This document shows positions 1-11,513 of a DNA stretch of 64,000 bases, in pieces. The position numbers and the translations under genes are program-made. The number at the start of each line of letters is the position of its first letter. Positions within the stretch are counted from its first letter, which is position 1. The notes under the pieces were generated by a model that did no database searches, was not told the DNA's origin, and worked only from the letters and a program-made list of their open reading frames with translations. The stretch comes from Ochotona curzoniae (taxonomy: Eukaryota > Chordata > Mammalia > Lagomorpha > Ochotonidae): the NCBI RefSeq assembly GCF_017591425.1, contig NW_024467121.1, positions 18,240,707 through 18,304,706 of the forward strand. Reading direction: 5' to 3'.

Positions 1-12
1 CTTTAAAACAGG

Positions 13-42
13 GTGTGTATGTGTGTGTGTGCGCGCGCGCGC
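13..42. repeat. (TG)n(CG)n microsatellite
   Basis: A TG run passes directly into a CG run (gcgcgcgcgcgc). Alternating purine-pyrimidine sequence of this kind can adopt Z-DNA. Confidence 0.9.
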
Positions 43-141
43 CCACAAGCTGGTGAAGCAGGTAATTTAGAGGTTTGTGCTGCTGCATCCCCAGGAACAA
101 AATAGGAAGAGATAGGGAGCTCTGTGTGCCCATCCCTTCCT

Positions 142-333
142 TTAAAGATTTTTTTTTTTTTGAAAGTTAGATTTACAGAGAGGAGACAGACAAGTTTTCT
201 ATCCACTAGTTCACAAGGGCCCAAAGGTTTGGATCATCCTCCACTGCTTTCCCAGTCCAAAAGCAGAGAGCTGGATGGGATGCGAGTGCTGCCAGGCTCT
301 GGATTAGCCTGTTGAGCTACCACACTGGACCTG
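142..333 (-). mobile_element. CSINE, antisense, internally shortened
   Basis: Starts with 'taaagattttt' (the inverted 3' tail). It continues through the inverted 'tttacagagaggagacagac' body and the 'gagagctggatggga' block, and ends at the inverted tRNA-like head 'ctaccacactggacctgg'. Part of the middle is missing. Confidence 0.8.
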
Positions 334-849
334 GTAAAATGTTCTCTGTCCTCTTCCCTGGTGGGGCTGACTGGGAGAGACCCCCGGAAGGTGAGGTTAG
401 AAGTTGGAGATAGTGGATCAATCCAGCCAGAAGTCATAGGTGAGCTTTGCACCCCCTGGATTGTATTTAAATCTGTTCCACTTGAGCTAGGACATTGTAA
501 ATCAGACCCTGAGCTTCCAGACTAACCAGCTATTAGAACTATGAATGCTAAATGAGCATGATCCAAGTCAGCTTTATTTTCATTGTGTGGATGCACAGAA
601 AAACTCTAAGCTTCTTAGGGAGAAAAGCCTTGTAAACCAATAAGGTATAATTATTACTTCCTTGCAAAAAGTAGTACATGTTTGTTCAACACGTAATAGA
701 TGCACAGTAGTATTTGGAGAGTACATGAAGAGGAAGTATAAAAAACTCTTTCACAAAGAATAATTTAAACTGGGATTTGCCTGCTATTTGGTAAAAATTT
801 GCTCAATAATGCAGAAATGTAACAGGCATACTGAACATAATTTGGGGGG
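334..849. other. No feature seen
   Basis: AT-rich intronic sequence. No ORF, repeat or RNA gene could be recognised. Confidence 0.5.
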
Positions 850-1118
850 AAAGATTTATTTATGTGTTGATTTATTTGAAAATGCAGAGTGACAGGGGAC
901 CTCAAATGGACTCAGTAGCCGTTTGGGCCAGGCAGAAGTCAGAATCCTGGGCCTCCATCCGAGGCGCTGTGAGCAGTAGGGCCTGAGGACCTGGGTCGTG
1001 GTTCTCTGCCTTCCCACGTGCATCCGCAGAAAGCTGGGTTGGAAGTGGAACAATGCTCATATGGGATGTTAGCATTGCAGGGAGTGGCTTAATGCACTGT
1101 GCCACGGTGTCAATTCCT
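850..1118 (-). mobile_element. CSINE, antisense, diverged
   Basis: Begins 'aagatttatttatgtgttga' and ends with 'cttaatgcactgtgccacgg', the inverted head. Central sequence is diverged, indicating an older copy. Confidence 0.75.
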
Positions 1119-1237
1119 GAAGATCACTTTTTCAAAGATGAGTAAAGAGGAAAAAATTGTGATGTCTGTCTTTGCAGAGATTTCCAAGTAGGCACTGCTC
1201 TTGTTGATAACTTTTCTATTCCCTCCTGTCACTTATG

Positions 1238-1273
1238 GTTGTTGTTGTTGTTGTTATTACTATTATTATTTTG
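1238..1273. repeat. (GTT)n(ATT)n microsatellite
   Basis: About six GTT units followed by ATT units, lying in otherwise unannotated intron (1119-1805). Confidence 0.85.
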
Positions 1274-1805
1274 TTACTAGACAAAATCAAATAGCTAGTC
1301 CAGGCCATCTTCAGGTGAGATTTGCTTTTGGAAAATCTAGTTTTCATATCTGACTCAGTGATGATAAAGTGGTAGTCGGAGACGTCTGCCCTCAGGGCCT
1401 GCCCAGGTGAGACTACCTGGTAAACCTGTTTGTGTAAGTGTAGGCGAATCAGCCACTTTTATGTGGTGTCTGGTGCTGAGTAAATGATTGCCTCCTATTA
1501 ATAGCTGGAACTATTCACAGTGGAGACTGTTTGAAATCAGCTTTGGTTTTCATGTAGAAATGTTCAGAAATGTCTTTTCCAAAAAATGGATAAATGAAAA
1601 CATGATTTTTTTTTTCCTTTGGGAGAAGTAAAATTTCTAGCCTTTTATTTATTATTTGGTTTTAATAGCCTTGAATGCCAGTTGTGTTTAACATAAAGAC
1701 ATTTCAGAAATCAGGCAAAACCCAATTTGGAAAAAAAAAAAAAAAGGTTAACTCTATATAAAAGTACTAGACTGCTCACTGCATTAGCATTTTAAAAGTT
1801 TTGAG

Positions 1806-2114
1806 CCAGGCATGGGCCCTGTGGTCCTGTGGCATAAGTTGAATGTCTGCTTCTCAGAAGATTGCCTGCTTCTTGTCCCGGCTGTTTCCCTGCCAATCCA
1901 GCTCCCTGCTGAGGCACCTGGAAGGCAAGTCCCTGGGCTCCTGTCACTCCCGTGGGAAATCTGGATGGAGTTTCTGGTTCTTGATTTTGGCTTGGCCTAG
2001 TAGGCTTGGCTGTTGGAGGCATTTGAGAAGTGAACCAGTGAATGGAGGGTCTTTCTGCACCTGCCCCCCTCTACTCTGTTGTTCTGCCTTTCAAATAAAT
2101 AACTACAAATCTTC
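1806..2114 (+). mobile_element. CSINE, sense, diverged
   Basis: Head 'ggtcctgtggcataagttg', middle 'aatccagctccctgctgagg', end 'ctgcctttcaaataaataac'. Resembles the older rabbit-type C repeat more than the young copies. Confidence 0.8.
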
Positions 2115-2639
2115 AGGGAAATCTCCAAGTCAAAATAAATTTGCTATGATAACACCCCCCAACAACAAGCTTTTCCCTGAGGGAACTTACTTTGATCTTC
2201 ATTGCAAGGATACTTTCCTTGTTTGCTTAGTGAGTGTTTTTAGAATTCTGAGGATTTTTTTTTCCTTTGAAATTGAGAAATAGCCCAAACTAAAGCACAG
2301 AAACTGTATGTTGGTTTGTCTTCAACCTGTTGATTTGTACAGAGGCTCATTTTTTTTAGGTTCATCTTGCTCACAGGTTTCATCTGTAGATGGCATACTG
2401 TTGAAACTGGTATTTAATAGATGTCCTTATGTATCTGCTAGTGCCAACTGTTTAATATATTTTTGTGATTAAACATCTCCTTTATAACTGATTGCAGTCA
2501 CTCCCCTCAAACTTCCCCACATACCCTTGAATGAAATCTGTAATGATATATACTTCTCTTACATGAGAACATGTGAAGGATTTGATCTAAAAATATGATT
2601 GACAGGCCATGAGTAGTTAGTATAACAATCCTTTTTTTT
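2115..2639. other. No feature seen
   Basis: AT-rich intronic sequence without recognisable repeats or coding potential. Confidence 0.5.
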
Positions 2640-2966
2640 TTTAAAGATTGATATGTCTTTATCGGAAAATCAGATTTGCAGAGAGAAGGAGAGACAGAGA
2701 GAAAGATCATCTGTCTTCTGGTTCACTCCTCAAGTGGCCACAACAGCCAGAGCTAAGCCAGTCGAAGCCAGGAGCCAGGAGCTTCTTCCGGGTCTCCCAC
2801 GCGGTACAGGGTCCCAAGGCTTTGGGCTGTCCTGCATTGCTTCTCCAGGCCACAAGCAGGTAGCTGGATGGGAAGTAGAACAGCTGGGACATGAACCGGC
2901 ACCCACATGGGTTCCTGGCACTTGCAAGGCAAGGATTTTTAGCCACTAGGCTACCACTCAGGACCC
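2640..2966 (-). mobile_element. CSINE, antisense, near full length
   Basis: Runs from the T-rich inverted tail (ttttaaagattgatatgtct) to the inverted head 'gccactaggctaccactcag'. Placed head-to-tail with the next copy. Confidence 0.9.
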
Positions 2967-2977
2967 ACATTTTTTTT

Positions 2978-3284
2978 TAGAGAGATTTACTTATTTTTAT
3001 TGGAAAGGCAGATTTACAGAGAGAAGGAGAGATAGAACTTCTACCTGCTGGTTCACTCCCCAAATGTCCACAAAACAGCCGGAGCTGAGCTGATTCATTG
3101 CCATGAGCCTGGAGCTTCTTCCAGTTCTTCCATGGTCTTGGGCTATCCTCTACTGCTTTCCCAAGCCACAAGCAGTCAGTGAGCTGGATGGGAAGTGGAA
3201 TAGCCAGGACATGAACTAGTGTCCATATGGAATACTGGCACTTAAAGGAGGAGGATTAACTAATTGAGTCATCACACCAGGCCC
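2978..3284 (-). mobile_element. CSINE, antisense
   Basis: Second antisense copy, 11 bp beyond the preceding one. Carries 'attggaaaggcagatttaca' at its left end and 'gagtcatcacaccaggccct' at its right end. Confidence 0.88.
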
Positions 3285-4892
3285 TCCCAACTCCCACCCA
3301 GCACAACTGTCTTAACATGTTTGAAACTACCACTAAGTGTTTACGCCTTTCTTTTTTAAATTTGTTTTCATGGGTTTATTGATGTGGTTTTATAGAGATT
3401 TACAGTTTGAATTTTGGTTGCATAATGGATATTGAGTAAATCTGTGTTTTAGTATTATCTGAAACATGTGGCTGAATTGAAAACCACTGTGAAAGGAGTT
3501 TGTAATCTAATTGGAGGAAAGAAAGCTGATGTGAGCAGTCATATCAGAGTCAAACAGGTGCAGTGTAAACAGTGCAGCAGGAGCCAGGCGGGGCCGTCCA
3601 CAGGAGGTTGTGAAGGGAGGCCCGGCAGGGGATTGAGTGGGGCTTTGAAGACTGGGAGGAGAGCCGCAGGAGTGGTGGATGAGGGTGCTCACAGCTGAGC
3701 AGCACCTCAAGGAGACTTGGACGGGAGCAGAAGGTTCCGGTTATGGAAAGTAAGGTGGAAGAGATAAGCTGAAGCCAGGATGGAGAGATACTGCAAAGCC
3801 TTATGTTCTTACACATGGGCTCCTTGGCAGTGTAGATTAGCAGAGTGAAAAACCTCTGCCAACTTGACCAGCCAGTGGCACCACAAGTGACCTGGGGTTT
3901 CAGAAAGCATATTGCAAATGCCTGTTGATTGCCTGGGGTCGTTGTACTGGATCAAGAACAGAAGTACTTGGGAGGTCTGAGGCCCAACCACTGTGTGTTG
4001 CCTCTGTGGGTCGCTCAGTCCCTCTGCCTGTATCCTGTGGGACAGGAGGGTGCGATGCTGTTTGCTGGGTGAATGGTAGACTGGAGAAGGCTGTGCTCAG
4101 AACTATCCCGCGTGCCGTGGGAACTAGAGTACAACCCTGTTTTCATGGAAATAGTGTACAAGCTATTTTTGAGGGGCAAGAGGAAATGATTAATTTAGTT
4201 TAGGATTATTTTTAAGCCGTAATTATGTTGAATGTAAGAGAAGGAAAGAGGATCGGTACCCAGTTTCCTTTTAATTTAGGAATTGATCTCATTAAACTAT
4301 AATAGAATTTTCTAGTAAAGGCATTCTTGTAAAACTCATTTTTAGGACAGGATTTACATAAAACAGGAATTAACACAGAATCATTAACACAGAAAATATA
4401 AAAGCAAACTTTTAATAACTTTAAAATCAGAGCAAAGAGCATACAGCATAAATGACACTCAGTTTGTGTCCATAGGAACAAGGGTTGTCAGGAGCCACTA
4501 GCATTCGGGCCCACAAGGGCTGGTTTGTGTTTCCTGATCTTTGTTTTCACCTATTTGTTGAACCGTATGAAAAAGCCCACTCGTGCTGATGAGCTGTGGT
4601 GATTCAGAAACAATTCCCCCTGCGAAATTCTCTCATGTTTAAACGTTGTTGAAGGTCAGTAAGAACATATATTTCTGAAACTCGCATGGCTTTTAAGTCA
4701 TCATATTAGGGTTTTTTCTTTTCTTTTCCAGGATGAACTTTCAAACATAGTTTGCTTTCCTAATATTGTTTTATCTACATCATTGCAGAATAGATCTTCC
4801 CCAAATTCTTACAAATGCAAGTGAGAGAGTAAAGTGATCAAAGAATAGGAACTAGGTGGAGATTCAGTTCTGCCCTGGTCTGTGGTATGCCC
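3285..4892. other. No clear feature; possible ancient repeat at 3490-3810
   Basis: About 3490-3810 is purine-rich, with a 'gggctttgaagactgggagg' phrase that recalls old mammalian interspersed repeats. I cannot assign a family. The remainder is AT-rich intron. Confidence 0.3.
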
Positions 4893-5095
4893 CCTGCCCT
4901 TGGCCTTGGCCTTGGCCTAATCTATAGGTGTGCATGTGAAGCCTGCCCTCGTCTATCAATGGGCAGACTACTCCTCTCGTCATAATCTATAGGTGTGCGC
5001 ATTGATCCTGCCCATCAGATGTGCCTGTTGCCTTTGCCCTAATCCGTAGCTGTGTGTGTTGACTCTGCCGTGGACTGTAGGTGTGCTCCCTCGTG
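4893..5095. repeat. Degenerate minisatellite with GGCCTT run
   Basis: Four GGCCTT-like hexamers lead into imperfect copies of 'taatctataggtgtgc...ctgccc' at about 4918, 4983 and 5039. A partial copy 'ggactgtaggtgtgctccct' follows near 5070. Spacing is about 55-65 bp. Confidence 0.6.
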
Positions 5096-5787
5096 TTACC
5101 ATAGTGGACATCCCGAGATGGAAAGGGAGCTGTCTTCTCTGCTCAGCTTGCCTCTGTTGACTGTGTATTAACAGTGGGAGTTAATGTCTGAACGAGGAGG
5201 GAGCGGCCGTAAATCTTTATTGCACGTAGGTCCGTGAGCTTCCAAGTTAACCTGGATCTCTTCCTTTGGGACAGGTGTGTACTGGCAATGAGCTGGAGTT
5301 CTAATATTAAAGTGAGATGCGGGACACACTAAAGCGAAGTGAGTTCTGAGTCTCTTTCTTAAGGAGAACAGCTTTTCCACTCCTCTATTCAGAACTACCA
5401 AATATGTAGTTATTGTCTGTGTGGTTTTTGTTTGACCTCTCTGTAGGAGAGCCTGGGATCTTCAGTAATTCAATCAGGCTAACCTGTCTGATGGTGTCAG
5501 AGCTTATTGTGTCTAAGGAAAGTTTGTCCTCAGGATTTCTCCTCTTCCTTTAGAGCCATCCCGCCCCAGTGCATCCCCTCTGAATTGCCCAAGGATGCTG
5601 TGTGTCATCTCCCCCTCCCTCCTGGCTCCCTGCCTGTGAGTCCACCATGGTCTCCTTTGATGCTGGGCTTCTCAATGGCTTAAAGGTCTAAAATGACCAG
5701 AGAAATCATCTTTCCTCATTCCTCTAGGAAACCTCCTGTTTTCCAGCAGCAGGGATCTGGTGCTTAAGAAACAAAACAAGCAAGCAG
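5096..5787. other. No feature seen
   Basis: Mixed-composition intron. No SINE, ORF of note or RNA gene was recognised. Confidence 0.45.
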
Positions 5788-6047
5788 GGACCAGCACAAT
5801 CCCTTCTCCTTCAAGCATCGGGATCCTATATGGGCTCCAGTTCATGTTGCAGCTGCTCCACTTCCCATCCAGCTCCCTGCTTATGGCCTGGGAAGGCAGT
5901 GGAGGGTGGCTCAAAGCCTTGCAACCCTGCATCTGAGTGGGAGACCCAGATGAAGCTCCTGGCTCCTGGCATCGGAGCAGCTCCTGTCATTGTGGCAATT
6001 TGGGGAGTGAACCAGCAGATAGAAAACCCTTCTCTCCTCTGTAAATG
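5788..6047 (+). mobile_element. CSINE, sense, head diverged
   Basis: The 'cttcccatccagctccctgc' core and 'ggggagtgaaccagcagata' are clear. The first 35 bp of the tRNA-like head and the A-rich tail are eroded. Confidence 0.82.
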
Positions 6048-6373
6048 TACAGGCAGGTGCCCTTGTCTAGGTGTAGGGCAGTCAGGTCGTCACACACGCC
6101 CTCACTACCCCGTCCTTATCATTGCCCTGTGATCCTGGATGCAGATGTAGGAGACAACGTGTGTGTGTTAGATTAAATCTATCTACAGCAGTCTTCCCTG
6201 TTTGAGGGGCATATCCTCCCAGACTCCTAGTGGATGCCTGCTGCCACTCATCTTTTCATTTTAAGGAAACCCTTTCCCACCCCTTGGCTGTAGCTTTTGA
6301 AGTTTTAAATGTGACAGCAAAGCTAGCATGCATTATTTCACCTTCTCAACTTCACTGATATGATTGCTTCTCT

Positions 6374-6691
6374 TTTAAATTTATATTTTATTGCAAAGGC
6401 AGATTTGCAAAAAGTAGAAGATAGAAAGATCTTTCATCCACTGATTCACTCCCCAAGAGGCCACAATGGCAAAAGCTGAGCTGATCCAAAACCAGGAGCC
6501 CAGAGATTCTTCTGGGTCTCCCAAGTGGGTGCAGGGTCCCAAGGCTTTGGACCATCCTCCACTGCTTTCCCAGGACACAAGCAGGGAACTGGATGGGCAG
6601 GGGAACAGCTGGGACACAAACTAGAACCCACATAGGATCCCAGTGCGTGCAAGGTGAGGACTTTAGCCACTAGGCTACTGTGCCGGATTCA
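6374..6691 (-). mobile_element. CSINE, antisense, near full length
   Basis: Inverted body 'attgcaaaggcagatttgca' to inverted head 'gccactaggctactgtgccg'. Confidence 0.9.
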
Positions 6692-6764
6692 TAGGATTGT
6701 TTCTTGCAGGTCATAGCAACCTTGGCATATGATTATTTTTTTCTATCTTGATTAAGTTGTGAAC

Positions 6765-6812
6765 TTAAATCTGCCTTTCTCTGTCACTCTTTCAAATGAA
6801 TAAAGAAAGAAA
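6765..6812 (+). mobile_element. CSINE 3'-end fragment
   Basis: Only the tail 'ctgcctttctctgtcactct...caaatgaataaag' remains, probably the stump of an older copy next to the following one. Confidence 0.5.
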
Positions 6813-6831
6813 AGTTATAGGAGGAAGAAGG

Positions 6832-7128
6832 GGGTAGGTGTTGCACACAGCTGGTTACAATGTATACAATGTAAAGTGTCAGCAAGAGTCCTGCCTCCAC
6901 CTCTGGTCTAGCTTCCTGCTGATGCACCTGGAGGCAACAGCTGATGGCTCAGGCACCTGCCATCCCATTGGAGAGACCCCAGTGGGCTGTTGGCTCCTGG
7001 TTTTGGCCTACACCAGCCATGGCTGATGTAGCCATTTGTGGAGTGAGCCAGCAGATGGAAGATCCTTTTCTCTCTTGTCTCTCCCCTCCTTTCTGTCACT
7101 GTGCCTTCAAATAAGGAAATAAAACTTA
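6832..7128 (+). mobile_element. CSINE, sense, diverged
   Basis: Recognisable by 'cttcctgctgatgcacctgg', 'gtggagtgagccagcagatg' and 'gccttcaaataaggaaataa'. The head is poorly preserved. Confidence 0.8.
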
Positions 7129-8452
7129 TTATTATTATTTTTAAAAGGAAGCACTTTTATGGGTTTGGGATTCCTAGCATCACCAGCCTTGTGCTTTGGG
7201 GGTATTTTAAAGTAAAACAAAGGTTATTTGATTCTGTGACTGTTGTTACTGAGTGTAAAAGGTTACAAGTATGTGCAGTGTAGCTACGCTGGACAGGGCA
7301 CTGATTCACATCCCAGGCAGGATGGAGCAGGTCAGTGTGCAGTGTCATCACACCACTTAGAACGGCATGCAATTTAGAAGTTACGGGTTGTTTATTTCTG
7401 GAATTTTCCATGAATGTTTTCAGACCGCAGTTTGAGTAACTGAAACTGCATAAAGTGACACCGAGGGTCGAGGGTAAGGCAACACTACCATCCATGGCAC
7501 TGTGCTAAGAAACTAATCCTAACGTTGCCTGCTGTGTGCCTGCCATCCTCCAGTGGACTGGTCCCAAGTGATACAGAGCATTCCACAGTAACCCCTGTTG
7601 GTGCTTATTCGTGGAGCTCTCGGTGCTGGATGAACCCAGAGGCCCTTGGCTGTGCTCTGCCGCTAGCCATAGGGTGATAACTGCCTCTGTGTATGTTCCT
7701 GTGGGTTCCTGGTGGAGCATTCCCACAGGGAGAGGCCCGACTAGTGTGGCTTCTGGGTCACAGGACACGCTTAGTTTGAGAAAGTGCTGCCGGAATGCTT
7801 GTGCTTGGCTGCCGCTCCCAGCCGCGGTACAGATTCCTGTTTGCCCACATTCTCGGAAACAATATTTTTTCATTATCTAATTTTTGCTAATCCAGTAAGA
7901 TAAAAGCAGTGTCTCAGGGTACTTTCAGCTTGTCCTTATTTTGTCTTCTGCTGGTGTTGCACACTGCTCAGAACTCCTTAGTCACCTGGTATCCCCTTAT
8001 GACCTTGTAAGGACCCTATTCTTTGTGTTTTGTTTGCTTTTATGTTTTTCCTGATGAGTTTCTTTTTTCTTGTTAAGTTATAGGAGCTATTTGTCTCTCT
8101 CTCAGTTCTGGAATCATTCAGCGTAGTAAATATTTTCTACTGGCTTGCCATACTGTTGTTAACATTGTTGATGGTGTCTATAATTTTGATATAGACAGAT
8201 TAATTACCTATATTAAGTTTCATCTTATGATTTTATTTTTACTCTTAATGACTAGAAAGATTCTTGGAGCAGAATAGGAGAGTTAGAAATAGAACCAAAG
8301 AAGCATAATTGTTTAATGTAAAAGAAAATTTGCCTTTTTTTTTTCAAAATAATGAAAGAAGATGGGTTTTTTTATTACACACCTTTGAGCAGTTGATTAG
8401 TCTTCTTGGCTTGAGTGCAGGTTTGAGTCTCTCACATATTTATGTTAATTTT
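7129..8452. other. No feature seen
   Basis: Unique-looking intron. Open frames at 7505-7873 (-) and 7611-7880 (+) overlap on opposite strands and show no family resemblance, so neither is called. Confidence 0.45.
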
Positions 8453-8739
8453 TAACAATTTACTTATTTGAAAGGCAAAGTGACAGAGAAAATGATCTTG
8501 CATCTACTGGTTCACTATCCAAAAGACTACAACCGTCCATGCATGGCCAGGCCGAAAGAACCACAGAGCAAAACAAACAAAAACCCAAGCAGAGCTCAGG
8601 AGTCAGGGCTTCCATCGAGATCCTCAGCTTGTTTTGCAAGCACCTTAACAAGGAGGAGCTGGACTGGGAGGGGGGCGCTGCTCTGTGACGGCTGAAGGTT
8701 TCAGTGCAGCCTACACTGCTGACCACCACTCTGGTCCCA
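8453..8739 (-). mobile_element. CSINE, antisense, diverged
   Basis: Left end 'ttacttatttgaaaggcaaa', right end 'gctgaccaccactctggtcc'. The middle is rearranged and contains 'aaaacaaacaaaaaccc'. Confidence 0.75.
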
Positions 8740-8900
8740 GTTACAGGACTTTAAATTCAAGTTGAATCATATCTTTGAATATGAAAAGTAAGACCATAAA
8801 AATGCTAGTATAAACTGTGAAGGGTGTTTTTATTGATATTCTGAGGGTAGAAAAGGCCTTTTTAAGTTGAAAAATCTTGAGCATAAGCAGAAAGGCTGAT

Positions 8901-9253
8901 AAATTTGACTATATGGGGCCTGGTGTGGTAACCTAGTGGCTAAAGTCCTCACCTTGTACATACCTGGATCCCATATGGGCACCGGTTCTAATCCTAGCGG
9001 CCCCACTTCCCATCCAGCTCCCTGCTTGTGGCCTGGGAAAGCAGTAGAGGACGGCTGAGAGCCTTGGGACTTTGCACCTGAGTGGGAGACCTGGAAGAGG
9101 CTCCGGGCTCCTGGTTTCAGATCAACACAGCTCCCAAGTGACCACCTGGGGAGTGAATCAACAGACATAAGATCTTCTTTGTGTCTCTTCCTCTCTGTAT
9201 GTCTGACATTCCAATAAAAGATATTAAAATAAATCTTTAAAAAATTTGACTAT
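8901..9253 (+). mobile_element. CSINE, sense, full length with 12-bp TSD
   Basis: Flanked by the perfect direct repeat 'aaatttgactat' (8901-8912 and 9242-9253). The element proper is 8913-9241. It has a clear tRNA-like head (cctagtggctaaagtcctca) and an A-rich tail, so integration was L1-type. Confidence 0.93.
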
Positions 9254-9659
9254 GAAAATGAAAACTTTAATTGCAGATTAAGGCAGAACAATCTTTGCGA
9301 CTTACAGCATACAGTGTCTGAGCGTCTTACTGTGTTTGTTATGTTTGTCTCAGAGCTAGAACCTGTGTCTTATGGCTCTTCTTTGAAATAACTTTATCTC
9401 TTTAGTTCTTTACTGTCTTTTAATAACATTTTTTCCATAAAATTTTATTTATATTTTGTTAGATCCACCTCTAGTATACAAATGGCTATATGCAAATATA
9501 GTATATTTATTTTTAATGGTGGCTAATTTTATGCATTGTGGCTAATTTGAGTTTTCAATTTTTATTTATATGTAGAAACTATTAATTTCCTGTTGCTTTT
9601 ACTAATTTATGGGTTCTTTAATTTTCTACCCAGATAGTAATTATTTCCATGTAATGATA
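9254..9659. other. No feature seen (AT-rich)
   Basis: Strongly AT-rich intron with repeated 'ggctaatttt'-like words. No element was recognised. Confidence 0.45.
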
Positions 9660-10012
9660 TGTTTATCTTTTTTTTTTAAGATTTATTTATTTTTATTGGA
9701 AAGTCAGATATACAGAGAGGAGGAGAGACAGAGAGGAAGATCTTCCGCCCAATGGTTCACTCCCCAAGTGGCCACAATGGCTGGTGCTGCGCCGATCCAG
9801 AGCCAGGAGCCAGGAACTTACTGCAGGTCTCCCATGTGGGTGCAGGGTCCCAAGGCTCTTAGTTGTCCTCTACTGCTTTCCCAGGCCACAAGCAGGGAGC
9901 TGGATGGGAAGTGGAGCTGCTGGGATTAGAACCGGCATCCATATGGGATGCTGGCGCGTTCAAGGCGAAGACTTTAGCTGCTAGGCCATGGCACCGGGCC
10001 TGTTTATCTTTT
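9660..10012 (-). mobile_element. CSINE, antisense, full length with 12-bp TSD
   Basis: The direct repeat 'tgtttatctttt' occurs at 9660-9671 and 10001-10012. The inverted head 'ctaggccatggcaccgggcc' and inverted tail 'aagatttatttatttttatt' are intact. This is a low-divergence, young copy. Confidence 0.93.
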
Positions 10013-10099
10013 TCTTACAAGTTCTTGTAATGAGTGCTTGCTTGGTTGGTATGTGGCTTAGCATGTACAAATAAAACACAGCATGCAACAGGAGTGGTG

Positions 10100-10187
10100 G
10101 TCAAAAGTGAAGCAATGGGGACTTGAACCTGTGGATATGGGATGCTGACATTGCAGGCAGTGGCTGAACCCACTATGCCAGCCTCTT
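10100..10187 (-). mobile_element. CSINE head fragment, antisense
   Basis: Only the inverted head region remains: 'gggatgctgacattgcaggc...cactatgccagcct'. Confidence 0.6.
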
Positions 10188-10403
10188 CATATGTTCCTAG
10201 GTGTAGTTGGCCTGTATTTTTTCCCTTCTTGTACATGTTTTCGTATCAAGGTTTCAGATGACTCAAAATGAGATGGGATGTTCTTTTTCTGTAAGCTTGG
10301 TGTTATTTGTTCTTTGAATGTCTGAAAAAGCTCCAGAAAAAGCTTTCTGGATCTTCTGTTATTAGAAAATTTTCTGTGCCCACTGATTGATTTTCTGGCT
10401 TTT

Positions 10404-10694
10404 TAAAAGTTTTATTATTTGAAAGACAAAGTGGTGGAGAGACATAGATCAATCTTTGATTCATTGATTTGCTCCCTCAGTGTCCACAAAAGCTGGAGCA
10501 AGGCCAGGTGGAAGCCAGGCCCAGGAGCTCCATCCAGGCGCTGGCAGTCAGGTGCCTGGGTCATCCTCTGTTGCCTTTCCAGGCGTGTCAGCAGGAAACG
10601 ACTCCAAAGAGCAGGGCAGCCAGGACTTGAACCAGCACTCCTCTACAGGATGTGGCCATCCAGTCAGTGATTTAATCCCCACAGCAGCATGATG
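10404..10694 (-). mobile_element. CSINE, antisense, diverged
   Basis: Inverted tail 'ttattatttgaaagacaaag', then a diverged body, ending in 'cagtgatttaatccccacag'. Confidence 0.75.
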
Positions 10695-10695
10695 C

Positions 10696-10819
10696 TTTCG
10701 CAGGCCACAAGCAGGGAGCAGGAAGGAAAGTGGAGCAGCTAGGACACAAACACACCCATATGAGATCCTGGCTCATGCAAGGTGAGGATTTAGCTTCTAG
10801 GCTACCATGCCAGGCACTG
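10696..10819 (-). mobile_element. CSINE 5'-half fragment, antisense
   Basis: Inverted 5' half only: 'caggccacaagcagggagca' to 'taggctaccatgccaggcac'. It abuts the previous copy. Confidence 0.75.
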
Positions 10820-10837
10820 TCATTTTTGTTATTGTTG

Positions 10838-11138
10838 TTAGGATTTATTTCTTTTTCTTTGAAAGGCAGAGTTACAGAGGGAGAAGGAGAGACACAGATA
10901 GAGATCTTCCAACTGCTGGTTCATTCCTCAGATGGCTGCAATAGCCAGAGCTGGGCCTGGGTCTCCCACAGGGGTACTTGGGCCCAAGTACTTGAGCCAT
11001 CTTCTGCTGTTTTTCCAGGAGCATCAGCAGGGAGCTGGATCAGAATTGGGGCAGCTGGGAATCAAACCAGTGCCTATATGGGATTCTGGTGCTGCAGGCG
11101 GAGGCCCAGCTCATTACTCCATGGCGCTGGCCCCGGCA
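10838..11138 (-). mobile_element. CSINE, antisense
   Basis: 'ctttgaaaggcagagttaca' at the left and 'actccatggcgctggcccc' at the right. This is the third copy of an antisense cluster between 10.4 and 11.1 kb. Confidence 0.87.
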
Positions 11139-11219
11139 TATCATTTTTAATAAGGATCTATTGATAGCAAACTCCAATTTTCTTTATATGAAAATCTGTA
11201 ATGTTTTCTCCTTTTTTTT

Positions 11220-11513
11220 TTTCAAACTTGTTTTATTTTTCTCTTGAAGACAAACAGATGGAAATCTGACACCCATGGTTCTCCAGATGCCCACATAGCC
11301 AAGCCTGGGCCAGGCTAAAGCTAGGATCCAAGAACGCCCTCTGTATTTCCCACATGAGGGGCAGGGACACAATTACCTCAACCATTACCAATGCGCTCCA
11401 GGGCCTACATTACCAGAAAGCTGAAGTCAGGCCAAACTGCTGTTCAAACCCAGGCTCTCTAATGTGGGATTCAGTTAACCCAGAGTGTTAACTGCTAGAT
11501 TGAACACCTGCCA
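11220..11513 (-). mobile_element. Old CSINE, antisense, strongly diverged
   Basis: Weak match to the inverted body ('gatgcccacatagccaagcc', 'gtgttaactgctagattgaa'). The order of blocks is right, but many substitutions and small insertions are present. Confidence 0.5.

Noticed and set aside
4893..5095. CRISPR-like array
   Set aside because: Repeats are imperfect and spacers are not distinct; this is a eukaryotic minisatellite.
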